DNA of 8,085 nucleotides. Origin: Actinomycetota bacterium (GTDB lineage Bacteria > Actinomycetota > Humimicrobiia > Humimicrobiales > Humimicrobiaceae). Positions 1-6,295 of the stretch are shown piece by piece; the first letter of the stretch is position 1; the number at the start of each line of letters is the position of its first letter. The stretch covers positions 1 to 8,085 of the forward strand of contig JACIXO010000047.1 in assembly GCA_014360385.1 (NCBI GenBank). The letters run 5' to 3'. The translations under genes and the position numbers were made by a program. Under the pieces are notes generated by a model. The model did not search any database and was not told the origin of the DNA. It worked only from the letters and a program-made list of their open reading frames with translations.

Positions 1-898
1 GGTAAGATTTTTTGCAGAAAAGGTCTGATTTTTTTATCCTTTCTTTCAAAGTCTTAAATTCAAGACTGTCGAAGATTTTCTCTATTCTCTTATAATCTAG
101 ATCCTCAAGGCTTCGTGACAATGCTCCATCAACACCTACTTCAAGGTTTGTATTTAGCTCAACCAGTTTTTTACTGATATCTACCTGTTCCCTGTATCTG
201 GAAAGCAAATCTCTGACACTCTCACTCTTAATTTCATCCAGGTGCTGGTAGATATTATCAAGAGTCTTATACTCGTCTAATAGTTTTTGGGCAATTTTTG
301 GACCTATGCCAGGAATACCTGGAATATTGTCTGAATTATCTCCCATTAGAGCCAATAAATCCCTTATCCTTACAGGTTCTACCCCAAACTTCTCCTTTAC
401 CTTCTCTTTATCATAGATAACGGTATCTGTAATTCCTTTCTTTACAGCCATAACTTTTATCTTGTCAGAAACCAGCTGTAGCATATCCTTATCTCCAGTA
501 ACGATAAGAATCTCGTCAAACTTCTTATCTGCAAGACAGGCTATACTTGCAAGTACATCGTCTGCTTCATATCCATCTACTTCCACACATGGAATATTAA
601 AAGAGTCCAGAATTTCTTTAATCAAGGAAATCTGGTTCACAAGCTCAAGCGGCATTTTTTTTCTCTGTATCTTATACTCCTCAAACAATTTATGTCTGAA
701 GGTAGGAACCTTGCTATCAAAGGCACATATAATAGTGTGTGGCTTTTGCTCCTCTATTAGCTTTAAGAGCATACTTGTAAACCCATATACCGCGTTTGTG
801 ACAGTTCCAGAAGTTGTAGATATTGTTTCAGGAAGAGCATAAAAAGCCCTATAAGCAAGATTATTTGCATCAATCAAAACAATTTTTCGAGCTCCCAA
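1..898 (-). CDS. polA: DNA polymerase I, 5'-3' exonuclease domain (partial, 3' end off window)
   Basis: DNA polymerase I fills gaps and removes RNA primers during replication and repair. Translating the minus strand gives 299 open codons to the window edge, covering roughly the FEN-like 5'-3' exonuclease domain; the polymerase domain lies outside. Visible motifs are IDANNLAYRAFYALP (residues 9-23, metal-binding D10), EADD (111-114), TGDKDM (134-139, canonical TGDKDL), and the helix-hairpin-helix stretch from MGDNSDNIPG (185-194) through PGIGPKIAQKLL. The start is TTG at 898-896. An in-frame TAG lies a few codons upstream, no ATG or GTG lies between, and AGAGGGG sits 7 bases before the TTG. 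The gene is divergent from the glutamate-synthase-like gene. The identification is certain; whether a 3'-5' exonuclease domain is active cannot be seen. Confidence 0.96.
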   Translation of the reverse strand, partial: MGARKIVLIDANNLAYRAFYALPETISTTSGTVTNAVYGFTSMLLKLIEEQKPHTIICAFDSKVPTFRHKLFEEYKIQRKKMPLELVNQISLIKEILDSFNIPCVEVDGYEADDVLASIACLADKKFDEILIVTGDKDMLQLVSDKIKVMAVKKGITDTVIYDKEKVKEKFGVEPVRIRDLLALMGDNSDNIPGIPGIGPKIAQKLLDEYKTLDNIYQHLDEIKSESVRDLLSRYREQVDISKKLVELNTNLEVGVDGALSRSLEDLDYKRIEKIFDSLEFKTLKERIKKSDLFCKKSY

Positions 899-970
899 AA
901 ATTTTCCCCTCTAATACATAGGTTTGAAAGAAATCTCAAGAAAGTTAAAAGAAAATTTCAAGATTTTCTA

Positions 971-998
971 TTGACACTGATTTATTTTTTATTAACAT
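971..998 (+). promoter_or_regulatory. Candidate promoter for the glutamate-synthase-like gene
   Basis: A perfect TTGACA (971-976) is followed after 16 bases by TAACAT (993-998, four of six matches to TATAAT). A start near 1005 would give a leader of about 370 bases that includes both small hairpins and the terminator upstream of the synthase gene. The -10 match is weak. It overlaps the divergent candidate polA promoter, so the two could compete. Confidence 0.3.
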
Positions 999-1027
999 AT
1001 TATAAAGCTTATAGAACTCTGCGTAAA
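999..1027 (-). promoter_or_regulatory. polA: Candidate sigma-A promoter for polA
   Basis: On the minus strand, TTTACG (1027-1022, four of six matches to TTGACA) is followed after 17 bases by a perfect TATAAT (1004-999). Transcription would start near 992 and give a leader of about 95 bases before the TTG start. In AT-rich DNA such matches arise by chance, so this is only a candidate. Confidence 0.4.
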
Positions 1028-1224
1028 TCCAGTTTAAAGGTTAAAGCTTATAAAAAGTCTTTATTAAAAGCCTTTTATCAGGGCCAATAACATAATTAAC
1101 GTAAATAAGAAATAAAATAGTATAAATAACATAAGTTTAAGTAACATTAATCAAAGCAAATAATTTAAAAATAGCTTAAAGTCGAATAAAAGCTGGATAT
1201 TAAAAACTGAATATTTTTAATTAA

Positions 1225-1258
1225 AAGGCAAAGAAGCCTTATTTTGCAAAGAAGCAGA
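1225..1258 (+). ncRNA. Putative ANTAR-responsive two-hairpin antiterminator RNA
   Basis: There are two adjacent small hairpins. P1 has stem AAGGC (1225-1229) with GCCTT (1236-1240) and loop AAAGAA (1230-1235). P2 has stem TTTGC (1243-1247) with GCAGA (1254-1258, one G-U pair) and the same loop AAAGAA (1248-1253). RNA targets of ANTAR-domain antiterminators are known to be paired hairpins with six-base loops having A at position 1 and G at position 4, the second hairpin excluding a terminator. Both loops fit. P2 shares 1248-1256 with the 5' arm of the terminator just downstream, so the two are mutually exclusive. The downstream gene is of nitrogen-metabolism type, a common setting for ANTAR control. 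No ANTAR protein is encoded in the window. The assignment rests on hand-drawn folds. Confidence 0.68.
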
Positions 1259-1339
1259 CCTCCTGATGATGGCTTGATAAAATTTTTAATATACGTAAGT
1301 AAGCCATCATGAGTTGTGTTATGCTTCTTTTCTTTTTTT
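1248..1339 (+). terminator. Leader intrinsic terminator (attenuator) before the glutamate-synthase-like gene
   Basis: The outer stem AAAGAAGCA (1248-1256) pairs with TGCTTCTTT (1322-1330), 9 perfect base pairs. The inner stem ATGATGGCTT (1266-1275) pairs with AAGCCATCAT (1301-1310), 10 perfect base pairs, with an asymmetric internal loop between them. The U-tract TCTTTTTTT (1331-1339) follows directly. The structure lies 38 bases before the start codon and would stop transcription short of the gene unless the overlapping P2 hairpin is stabilised. The AT-rich loop (1276-1300) is large. Confidence 0.7.
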
Positions 1340-1362
1340 AAAAATAGAAACATCATACAATC

Positions 1363-1370
1363 AGGAGGGG
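1363..1370 (+). promoter_or_regulatory. Ribosome binding site of the glutamate-synthase-like gene, possibly sequestered
   Basis: AGGAGGGG lies 6 bases before ATG 1377 and fixes the start there. Bases 1361-1368 (TCAGGAGG) are perfectly complementary to 1259-1266 (CCTCCTGA), which lies in the internal loop of the upstream terminator. In read-through RNA this segment could mask the ribosome site. Confidence 0.8.
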
Positions 1371-1376
1371 AAAGCC

Positions 1377-2963
1377 ATGACCTACTCAAAAATCAATTCA
1401 TCTGCAGCAACAGGAACTAAGAACCTTTATGGAGATGAGATAAGCCCGTTTAGTGGAATGTGTGCCATCTGCATTGAGGGATGTAATGGACTTTGCGAAA
1501 TCGGAAAATCCTCATACAGAGGAAGCGAAGCCATCTACCCTCAGCCCTTCGGAAAAGTTACAGCAGCCTCCCAGAAAGATTATCCTATAGACTACTCCCA
1601 CTTTAACATAATGGGAAGTGCATCTGGAGCTAAAGGAGTCGAAGAGGATAGCGACAAGGCAATATTTACGAACGTTAACCTCGAGACCTGTATAGGTAAA
1701 AATAAAAGCTTGAGATTGAAACTACCCTTTATAATTGCTGGATTGGGTTCCACAGACATAGCCAGAAATAACTGGGAAGGTCTGGCAATAGGCTCTGCTA
1801 TTTCTGGCGTTATACTTACTATAGGGGAGAATGTTTGCGGAATAGATCCCCGGTCTGAATTTGATAATAAAGGAAAAGTAGTTAAATCACCAGAACTCGA
1901 AAGGAGAGTTAATCTCTACAAAGAATGGCAGCAGGATGGATACGGTGGAATCGTGGTTCAGGCAAACGTGGAGGATACAAGATTTGGAGTCCTGGAATAT
2001 GCGATAGAAAAATTAGGAGTAGAGATAGTTGAATTAAAGTGGGGTCAGGGCGCCAAGGATATCGGTGGAGAGATAAAGATAAACAACCTGGAAAGAGCTA
2101 TCGAAATCAAAAAGAGAGGCTATATTGTACTTCCTGACCCATTAGACCCAGATGTCCAAAGAGCATTTCATCACGGCGACTTTAAAGAATTTGAGAGACA
2201 CTCAAGAATTGGAATGGTAAACAGGGAAGACTTTCTTAAAAGCGTAGAGCATCTGAGAAAGGTTGGAGCAAAATACATATTCCTGAAGACAGGGGCATAT
2301 AGACCATCTGACCTGGCTAAGGCAATCAAATACTCCTCCGAAGCTGGAATAGACCTTATAACCATAGATGGAGCCGGAGGAGGAACAGGAATGAGCCCAT
2401 GGAGAATGATGAATGAATGGGGAATTCCTACAGTTTATCTCCAGTGCCTTGCTTATAACTATGCAAAATTCCTTGATGAAAAAGGAAAATATGTTCCAGA
2501 TATGGCAATAGCAGGAGGCTTTACTCTTGAAGACCTGATATTTAAAGGCCTTGCTCTTGGGGCACCTTACTTTAAGGCAGTAGCAATGGCTCGTTCTCCA
2601 ATAACTGCTTGTATGGTGGGAAAAACGCTTTCTGAGAAAATAAAAAATAATGACATTCCACAGGCGGTTAAAAAATATGGAAGCGATATAGAATCTATCT
2701 TTGTAGAGGCTACTGATTTGATGAAAGAATTTAAAGAGAAATTTAATAATATTCCAGGTTCTGCAATTGGGCTATTTAGTTACTTTAAAAGACTGGAACA
2801 GGGCTTAAAACAGCTAATGTGTGGAGCAAGAAAATTTGCACTTAATTATATAGAAAGAAGCGATCTTGTAGCCCTTACAAAAGAGGCAAGTGAGATATCC
2901 GGGATTCCATATGTAATGGAACTTGACAGGGAAGAAGCTAAAGCCATACTTGAGGAAAATTAA
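1377..2963 (+). CDS. FMN-binding glutamate synthase family protein (stand-alone GltB-like domain)
   Basis: A 528-residue protein corresponding to the central/FMN (alpha-beta barrel) domain of glutamate synthase, without the N-terminal glutamine amidotransferase domain of full-length GltB. Visible elements are KWGQGAKDIGGEI (221-233), LKTGAYRPSDLAKAI (303-317), IDGAGGGTGMSPWR (330-343) and AIAGGFTLEDLIFKGLALGA (377-396), matching the FMN- and 2-oxoglutarate-site half of the barrel. The N-terminus has C29, C32, C36 and C40 (CxxCxxxCxxxC), a plausible Fe-S ligand set. The C-x5-C-x4-C motif for the [3Fe-4S] cluster of classical GltB is not apparent: near ARSPITACMVG (405-415) there is only C412. 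ATG 1377 is chosen for its strong ribosome site; an in-frame ATG at 1314 lies inside the terminator. Expression is probably controlled by the ANTAR-type leader. The exact reaction and electron donor cannot be stated. Confidence 0.88.
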   Translation: MTYSKINSSAATGTKNLYGDEISPFSGMCAICIEGCNGLCEIGKSSYRGSEAIYPQPFGKVTAASQKDYPIDYSHFNIMGSASGAKGVEEDSDKAIFTNVNLETCIGKNKSLRLKLPFIIAGLGSTDIARNNWEGLAIGSAISGVILTIGENVCGIDPRSEFDNKGKVVKSPELERRVNLYKEWQQDGYGGIVVQANVEDTRFGVLEYAIEKLGVEIVELKWGQGAKDIGGEIKINNLERAIEIKKRGYIVLPDPLDPDVQRAFHHGDFKEFERHSRIGMVNREDFLKSVEHLRKVGAKYIFLKTGAYRPSDLAKAIKYSSEAGIDLITIDGAGGGTGMSPWRMMNEWGIPTVYLQCLAYNYAKFLDEKGKYVPDMAIAGGFTLEDLIFKGLALGAPYFKAVAMARSPITACMVGKTLSEKIKNNDIPQAVKKYGSDIESIFVEATDLMKEFKEKFNNIPGSAIGLFSYFKRLEQGLKQLMCGARKFALNYIERSDLVALTKEASEISGIPYVMELDREEAKAILEEN

Positions 2964-2997
2964 TCCTAAAAAATCTAAGTAAATATTTAATAGAAAA

Positions 2998-3038
2998 AAG
3001 GAGACGCAAGCTCCTACTTTTTAGTATAGCGTCTCCTT
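2998..3038. terminator. Bidirectional intrinsic terminator between convergent genes
   Basis: AAGGAGACGC (2998-3007) pairs with GCGTCTCCTT (3029-3038), 10 perfect base pairs, around a 21-base loop that holds a small inner TACT/AGTA stem. A T-rich tract follows on the plus strand (AAATTTTTAATTTTT). Read from the minus strand, the hairpin runs directly into CCTTTTTTCTA. It can therefore end both the rightward glutamate-synthase-like transcript and the leftward TPM-protein transcript. Confidence 0.88.
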
Positions 3039-3126
3039 AAATTTTTAATTTTTCATCTTAATTTTCTTCTTATCTTAATATATTTACATTTTTATACGTT
3101 TATATATTTATATCATTATTACAATT

Positions 3127-4122
3127 TCACCATTTTCCGCTTGCCCCTCCGCCACCTGATGAACCACCACCAAAACCACCAAAACCACCGGAGGAGCGAC
3201 CAATGCCACCACCTCCAAATCCGCCTCCCCTATATGTGCTTGAAGTACGGCTTAATTTGGGAATTTTAACTTCTTTGGCATCACTAAAACCGCAGTTCTT
3301 ACAAACTCTCTTGACTAATGATTTCCCTTGAGATGTATAGGTTGGTTTCTCAAGAACAGTTACAGTTCTTATAATTGTAAGCTTTTTACACTTAGGGCAT
3401 TTTCTTATTAAGATATTTCTTATAACAACAGAGATTAAAATAATAAAGAAAATTATCCCAAAGCAGATAAAAAAGGGTTTGCCTGAGTTAAATGAATCAG
3501 TTTCTTCCGATACAACCTCTTCTTCACTTAGAGAGGCACCTGATATCTCCGCAAGACCTAAATCCTTGTAAATTTCATTTGCAATAGCTGTTACACCATC
3601 ATATACACCTTGTCCATAGTTACCTTCTTTAAGTCTTGGGATTACTATTTCTCTAAGAATTCTACCAGATTCAAGGTCTGTAATTGCACCTTCAAGTCCA
3701 TATCCAACTTCAATTCTTATATCACGATTTCCTTCTCCCCCTTCTGTAGATATTATAAGAAGAACACCATTATCATTTTCTTTATTGCCAATCCCCCAGT
3801 ACCGAAAAAGACCATTAGCATATTCCTCAATACTTTTACCATAGAGACTGGTAACAGTTACAACTGCAATCTCACACCCTGTTTTCTCCTTTACATCAGA
3901 AATTAAATAACTAATATTAGTCTCCCAATATTCATCAAGTAAATCAGCAAAATCATTTACATAACCGATATAGCTTGGATATTTTATTTCTTCTTGAGAC
4001 TGAGCTGATAGAACCCCGTATAGAGAAGAGATTATAAACATTATGAGAATAGATAAAAAAAACAAGCATATTCTAAAAAAGATTAGTTTATGATTCTGTA
4101 TCTTACTTAATATAAAATTCAT
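3127..4122 (-). CDS. TPM-domain membrane protein (YgcG family) with zinc-ribbon-like motif and Gly-rich tail
   Basis: A 331-residue protein. Residues about 13-40 form a hydrophobic signal or anchor segment ending LSAQS. Residues about 50-190 match the TPM domain (TLP18.3/Psb32/MOLO-1 superfamily), with YVNDFADLL (54-62), DNGVLLIIS (117-125) and VGYGLEGAITD (139-149). A second membrane segment spans about 217-238. It is followed by CPKC (242-245) and CKNC (274-277), a zinc-ribbon-like pair, then a Gly/Ser/Phe-rich tail (299-331) ending GASGKW, typical of YgcG-type proteins. The TPM domain is probably extracytoplasmic and the Cys pairs and tail cytoplasmic, though topology is inferred. ATG 4122 is preceded by AGGAG 10 bases upstream and AAGGAT closer in. 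The gene lies downstream of lemA on the same strand, a common pairing. The molecular function of this family is not settled. Confidence 0.88.
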   Translation of the reverse strand: MNFILSKIQNHKLIFFRICLFFLSILIMFIISSLYGVLSAQSQEEIKYPSYIGYVNDFADLLDEYWETNISYLISDVKEKTGCEIAVVTVTSLYGKSIEEYANGLFRYWGIGNKENDNGVLLIISTEGGEGNRDIRIEVGYGLEGAITDLESGRILREIVIPRLKEGNYGQGVYDGVTAIANEIYKDLGLAEISGASLSEEEVVSEETDSFNSGKPFFICFGIIFFIILISVVIRNILIRKCPKCKKLTIIRTVTVLEKPTYTSQGKSLVKRVCKNCGFSDAKEVKIPKLSRTSSTYRGGGFGGGGIGRSSGGFGGFGGGSSGGGGASGKW

Positions 4123-4245
4123 AAATCCTTAACTCCTAAATCATCTCTTTTTATTATTCAACTAAAATTATTTGCTATACAAGTTTAATACAAGTTAACT
4201 TCTTATTTACTTCTTATAATTCCTATAATTCTTATAATGTAATTT

Positions 4246-4276
4246 TCTACTAAGTTAATCTACTAAGTTAATCTAC
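4246..4276. repeat. 13-base tandem repeat across the lemA stop codon
   Basis: TCTACTAAGTTAA occurs at 4246-4258 and 4259-4271, followed by a partial third copy TCTAC (4272-4276). On the minus strand the unit reads TTAACTTAGTAGA. The lemA stop TAA (4270-4268) lies in the second copy, so the duplication begins at the last codons of lemA and runs into the spacer toward the TPM gene. Confidence 0.9.
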
Positions 4277-4858
4277 TTCAATATCTACTTCTGGTGCCGT
4301 TTCTGCACCCTCTTCAGCTTCAAAAAATTCTTTTGGCTCAAATCCAAACCACCTAGCTATTACATTTCTTGGCCACATTCTTATATAAGTATTATAGTTC
4401 CTAACTTTTTCGTTAAATGTTCTTCTTTCAACAGCAATTCTATTTTCAGTTCCTTCAAGCTGGACCATTAAATCCCTAACAGTTTCACTTGCCTTAAGCT
4501 CTGGTGTATCTTCTACTATCACCCTTATATCTCTTATTAGCGAATTTATTTCCTGATTAGCTTTTTCAATCTCTTGAGGCGATTCAGCAGTATTAGTTGA
4601 AGCTCTTGCATTTGCAATAAGCTCAAAGATATCCTTTTCTAGCTTCATATAAGCCCTTACACTATTTGCAAGATTTGGTATAAGGTCAAGCCTCCTTTGA
4701 TAAACATTTTGAACCTGAGCCCAGGCCTCTTCTACCTCAACTTCCATCTTAACCATATTATTTCTTGCATTAACAATGTAACCTACAACTATTAATCCAA
4801 CTATAAGAATAAATACTATAACCCCTGCAATACAACCAATTTTAAATTTATTACCCAA
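4268..4858 (-). CDS. lemA: LemA family protein
   Basis: A 196-residue protein with one N-terminal transmembrane helix (about 8-29) followed by a long helical domain. Family signatures are EEAWAQVQNVYQRRLDLIPNL (start and end at 43 and 63), ERRTFNEKVRNYNT (144-157) and WPRNVIARWFGFEP (162-175). The C-terminal tail is acidic (EAEEGAETAPEVDIEVD). The length is usual for the family. The start is TTG (4858-4856), supported by AAGGAG 6 bases upstream (4870-4865); no ATG lies before the membrane helix. It precedes the TPM-domain gene by 145 bases on the same strand, so the two probably form an operon. LemA proteins are membrane-anchored and lack a defined biochemical activity; a partnership with the TPM protein is inferred from context only. 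Confidence 0.93.
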   Translation of the reverse strand: MGNKFKIGCIAGVIVFILIVGLIVVGYIVNARNNMVKMEVEVEEAWAQVQNVYQRRLDLIPNLANSVRAYMKLEKDIFELIANARASTNTAESPQEIEKANQEINSLIRDIRVIVEDTPELKASETVRDLMVQLEGTENRIAVERRTFNEKVRNYNTYIRMWPRNVIARWFGFEPKEFFEAEEGAETAPEVDIEVD

Positions 4859-4999
4859 AACTAACTCCTTTCTTAACTTTCTTAAAATAGTTCACAAACT
4901 AAAAAAATACTTTTATAATTAATACAACAAGACTGAAAGTGAATAAATATAAGTCTAATTCCACAATTTTTTATTATTTTTAGCTTTTACCAATAAAAG

Positions 5000-5027
5000 T
5001 TTAGAGTATTTTGAAAATTTTTATAAT
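5000..5027 (+). promoter_or_regulatory. Candidate promoter for tRNA-Leu
   Basis: TTTAGA (5000-5005, four of six matches to TTGACA) is followed after 16 bases by a perfect TATAAT (5022-5027). The start would be near 5034, about 25 bases before the mature tRNA. The good position supports it; the -35 box is imperfect. Confidence 0.5.
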
Positions 5028-5058
5028 ATTGCCCAGTTCAGGCAATTAATTAAAAAGT

Positions 5059-5147
5059 GCCGAAGTGGCGGAATTGGCAGACGCGCTGGACTCAAAATCC
5101 AGTGGGCCGCAAGGCTCGTGTCGGTTCGACCCCGACCTTCGGCACCA
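5059..5147 (+). tRNA. tRNA-Leu (anticodon CAA)
   Basis: A class II tRNA of 89 bases. Acceptor stem GCCGAAG (5059-5065) pairs with CTTCGGC (5137-5143), followed by discriminator A and encoded CCA (5145-5147). Anticodon stem CTGGA (5086-5090) pairs with TCCAG (5098-5102) around loop CTCAAAA, giving anticodon CAA (5093-5095), which reads UUG. The long variable arm GGGCC-GCAA-GGCTC (5104-5117) is typical of tRNA-Leu. The T arm is GTCGG/CCGAC (5120-5124 and 5132-5136) with loop TTCGACC. No clear terminator follows; a T-run appears near 5195. It is the only plus-strand gene right of 3000. Confidence 0.98.
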
Positions 5148-5257
5148 GTTTAAAAAATAACAATTAGAAAACTTAACTATAATACTTTTTCAGTCCTTTT
5201 TTTCATCACGAAATTCAATTTTTTAAGCCTATTATAATGAATGTCGAAATAAACTAA

Positions 5258-5297
5258 AGCTTTCTAAAAGGCTACATTTTTCATAGAAAAGAAAGCT
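5258..5297 (-). terminator. Possible terminator after pfkA
   Basis: On the minus strand, AGCTTTCT (5297-5290) pairs with AGAAAGCT (5265-5258), 8 base pairs around a 24-base loop, followed by the T-rich TTAGTTTATTT. It lies about 25 bases past the pfkA stop. The stem is AT-rich and the loop long, so it would be weak. Confidence 0.4.
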
Positions 5298-5321
5298 ACA
5301 AATAATAAATGTTATAATAAA

Positions 5322-6278
5322 TTAAAGTGATAAAATGTGCGCTAGATTATACAGGTTTCTGTCTACATCCTTTCTATTTTCAAATACATAATCAAAATCC
5401 ACAATTTTTATTTCAGTACCCTGGATTGCTACCATACAGTCAGACTTGCCTTCCAGCAGCACATCTATAGCCTTTTCTCCAAATTGTGCAGATAATATTC
5501 TATCCAGGGCAGAAGGAGAGCCACCCCTTTGAATATGGCCAAGAACTGAAACTCTCACTTCATGTCCTACCAGTAGTTTTATGGAAGATGCAACATCCTC
5601 TGCTTTGGCAGCTCCTTCAGCAACAAGAATAAGAATATGGCGTTTCCCTTCTCTGTGCTTCCTTATAGCCTCTGCAATTTTTATAAGGTCTACTTCAATC
5701 TCAGGAATCAATATGTAATCAGCACCACAGGCCAGACCTGCGTTAACCGCAATTATTCCTGAGCTTCTACCCATTACCTCTATGACAAATATCCTGTCAT
5801 GAGAAGTTGCTGTATCTCTTATTTTGGAGATTAAATCCTTTATAACATTTAATGCAGTGTCAAAACCAATACTGTAATCTGTTCCTGGAATGTCATTATC
5901 AATAGTTGCAGGTATACCAACTACTTTAACACCCTGGAGATGTAAATCATGCGCACCTCTGAACGAACCATCCCCGCCTATAACCACAAGACCATCAATA
6001 CAATTTTTCTTTAAATTCTCAATTGCTTTTAATTGACCTTCCCTGGTCTTAAAAAACTCCGATCTTGCTGAATAAAGTATAGTTCCTCCCCTATCTACAA
6101 TTCCTCCAACAGAGTTTAAGTTTAAAGTTACGCAATTATTCTCTATTAAACCCTTAAATCCTTCATAAAAGCCAACGACTTCCAATCCTTTGTAAATGGC
6201 ATATCTAGTTACTGCCCTTATGGTTGGATTCATGCCACTTGCGTCTCCCCCACTCGTTAAGATCCCTATCCTTTTCAT
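5322..6278 (-). CDS. pfkA: 6-phosphofructokinase
   Basis: Catalyses fructose 6-phosphate to fructose 1,6-bisphosphate in glycolysis; cytoplasmic, usually a homotetramer. At 318 residues it has the short bacterial PfkA length. Motifs: GGDASGMN (10-17, canonical GGDAPGMN), GGTILYSAR (64-72, R72), IGGDGSFRGA (100-109), GIPATIDNDIPGTDYSIGFDTA (begins 121, catalytic D127 and D129), EVMGRSSG (167-174) and LGHIQRGGSP (246-255). G104 points to ATP as donor, since PPi enzymes usually have Asp there. Position 124, usually Gly in ATP-PFK and Lys in PPi-PFK, is Ala. Effector-site R21, R25 and R154 align, but the E. coli R54 position appears to be Leu. The start ATG has GGAGG 11 bases upstream, overlapping the hisE stop region; the gap to hisE is 17 bases, so the two are probably co-transcribed. 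Confidence 0.95.
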   Translation of the reverse strand: MKRIGILTSGGDASGMNPTIRAVTRYAIYKGLEVVGFYEGFKGLIENNCVTLNLNSVGGIVDRGGTILYSARSEFFKTREGQLKAIENLKKNCIDGLVVIGGDGSFRGAHDLHLQGVKVVGIPATIDNDIPGTDYSIGFDTALNVIKDLISKIRDTATSHDRIFVIEVMGRSSGIIAVNAGLACGADYILIPEIEVDLIKIAEAIRKHREGKRHILILVAEGAAKAEDVASSIKLLVGHEVRVSVLGHIQRGGSPSALDRILSAQFGEKAIDVLLEGKSDCMVAIQGTEIKIVDFDYVFENRKDVDRNLYNLAHILSL

Positions 6279-6295
6279 TTCTTAATAGGCCTCCT

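Larger units (their letters stand above)
899..1224. other. Divergent intergenic region polA / glutamate-synthase-like gene
   Basis: No credible ORF on either strand. The stretch is very AT-rich and contains the polA ribosome site (906-912), the two candidate divergent promoters, and a 10-base direct repeat AAAGCTTATA at 1004-1013 and 1043-1052. One copy abuts the polA -10 box, so an operator role is possible but unsupported. From about 1060 to 1224 nothing beyond A-rich sequence is recognised. Confidence 0.5.

Noticed and set aside
462..842. Plus-strand ORF of 126 codons
   Set aside because: It lies antisense inside polA, whose translation shows conserved exonuclease motifs throughout; the plus-strand product is Ser/Ile-rich with no recognisable domain.
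1314..1376. Upstream in-frame ATG that would extend the glutamate-synthase-like protein by 21 residues
   Set aside because: It sits inside the terminator hairpin, has no ribosome site, and the extension is U-tract-derived Phe/Leu/Lys; ATG 1377 has AGGAGGGG at the right distance.
1225..1376. T-box or metabolite riboswitch in the leader
   Set aside because: No T-box consensus (GGGTGG...ACC) and no recognised ligand-binding core; the two AAAGAA hexaloops plus overlapping terminator fit an ANTAR target better.
1165..1389. Minus-strand ORF of 74 codons over the leader of the glutamate-synthase-like gene
   Set aside because: No ribosome site and no recognisable domain; it runs antisense to the hairpins and terminator, whose complementarity explains the sequence better.
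2171..2365. Minus-strand ORF of 64 codons
   Set aside because: Antisense shadow of the conserved barrel region of the glutamate-synthase-like gene.
3610..3906. Plus-strand ORF of 98 codons
   Set aside because: Antisense shadow of the TPM domain, with Asn/Ile/Phe/Ser-rich composition and no motif.
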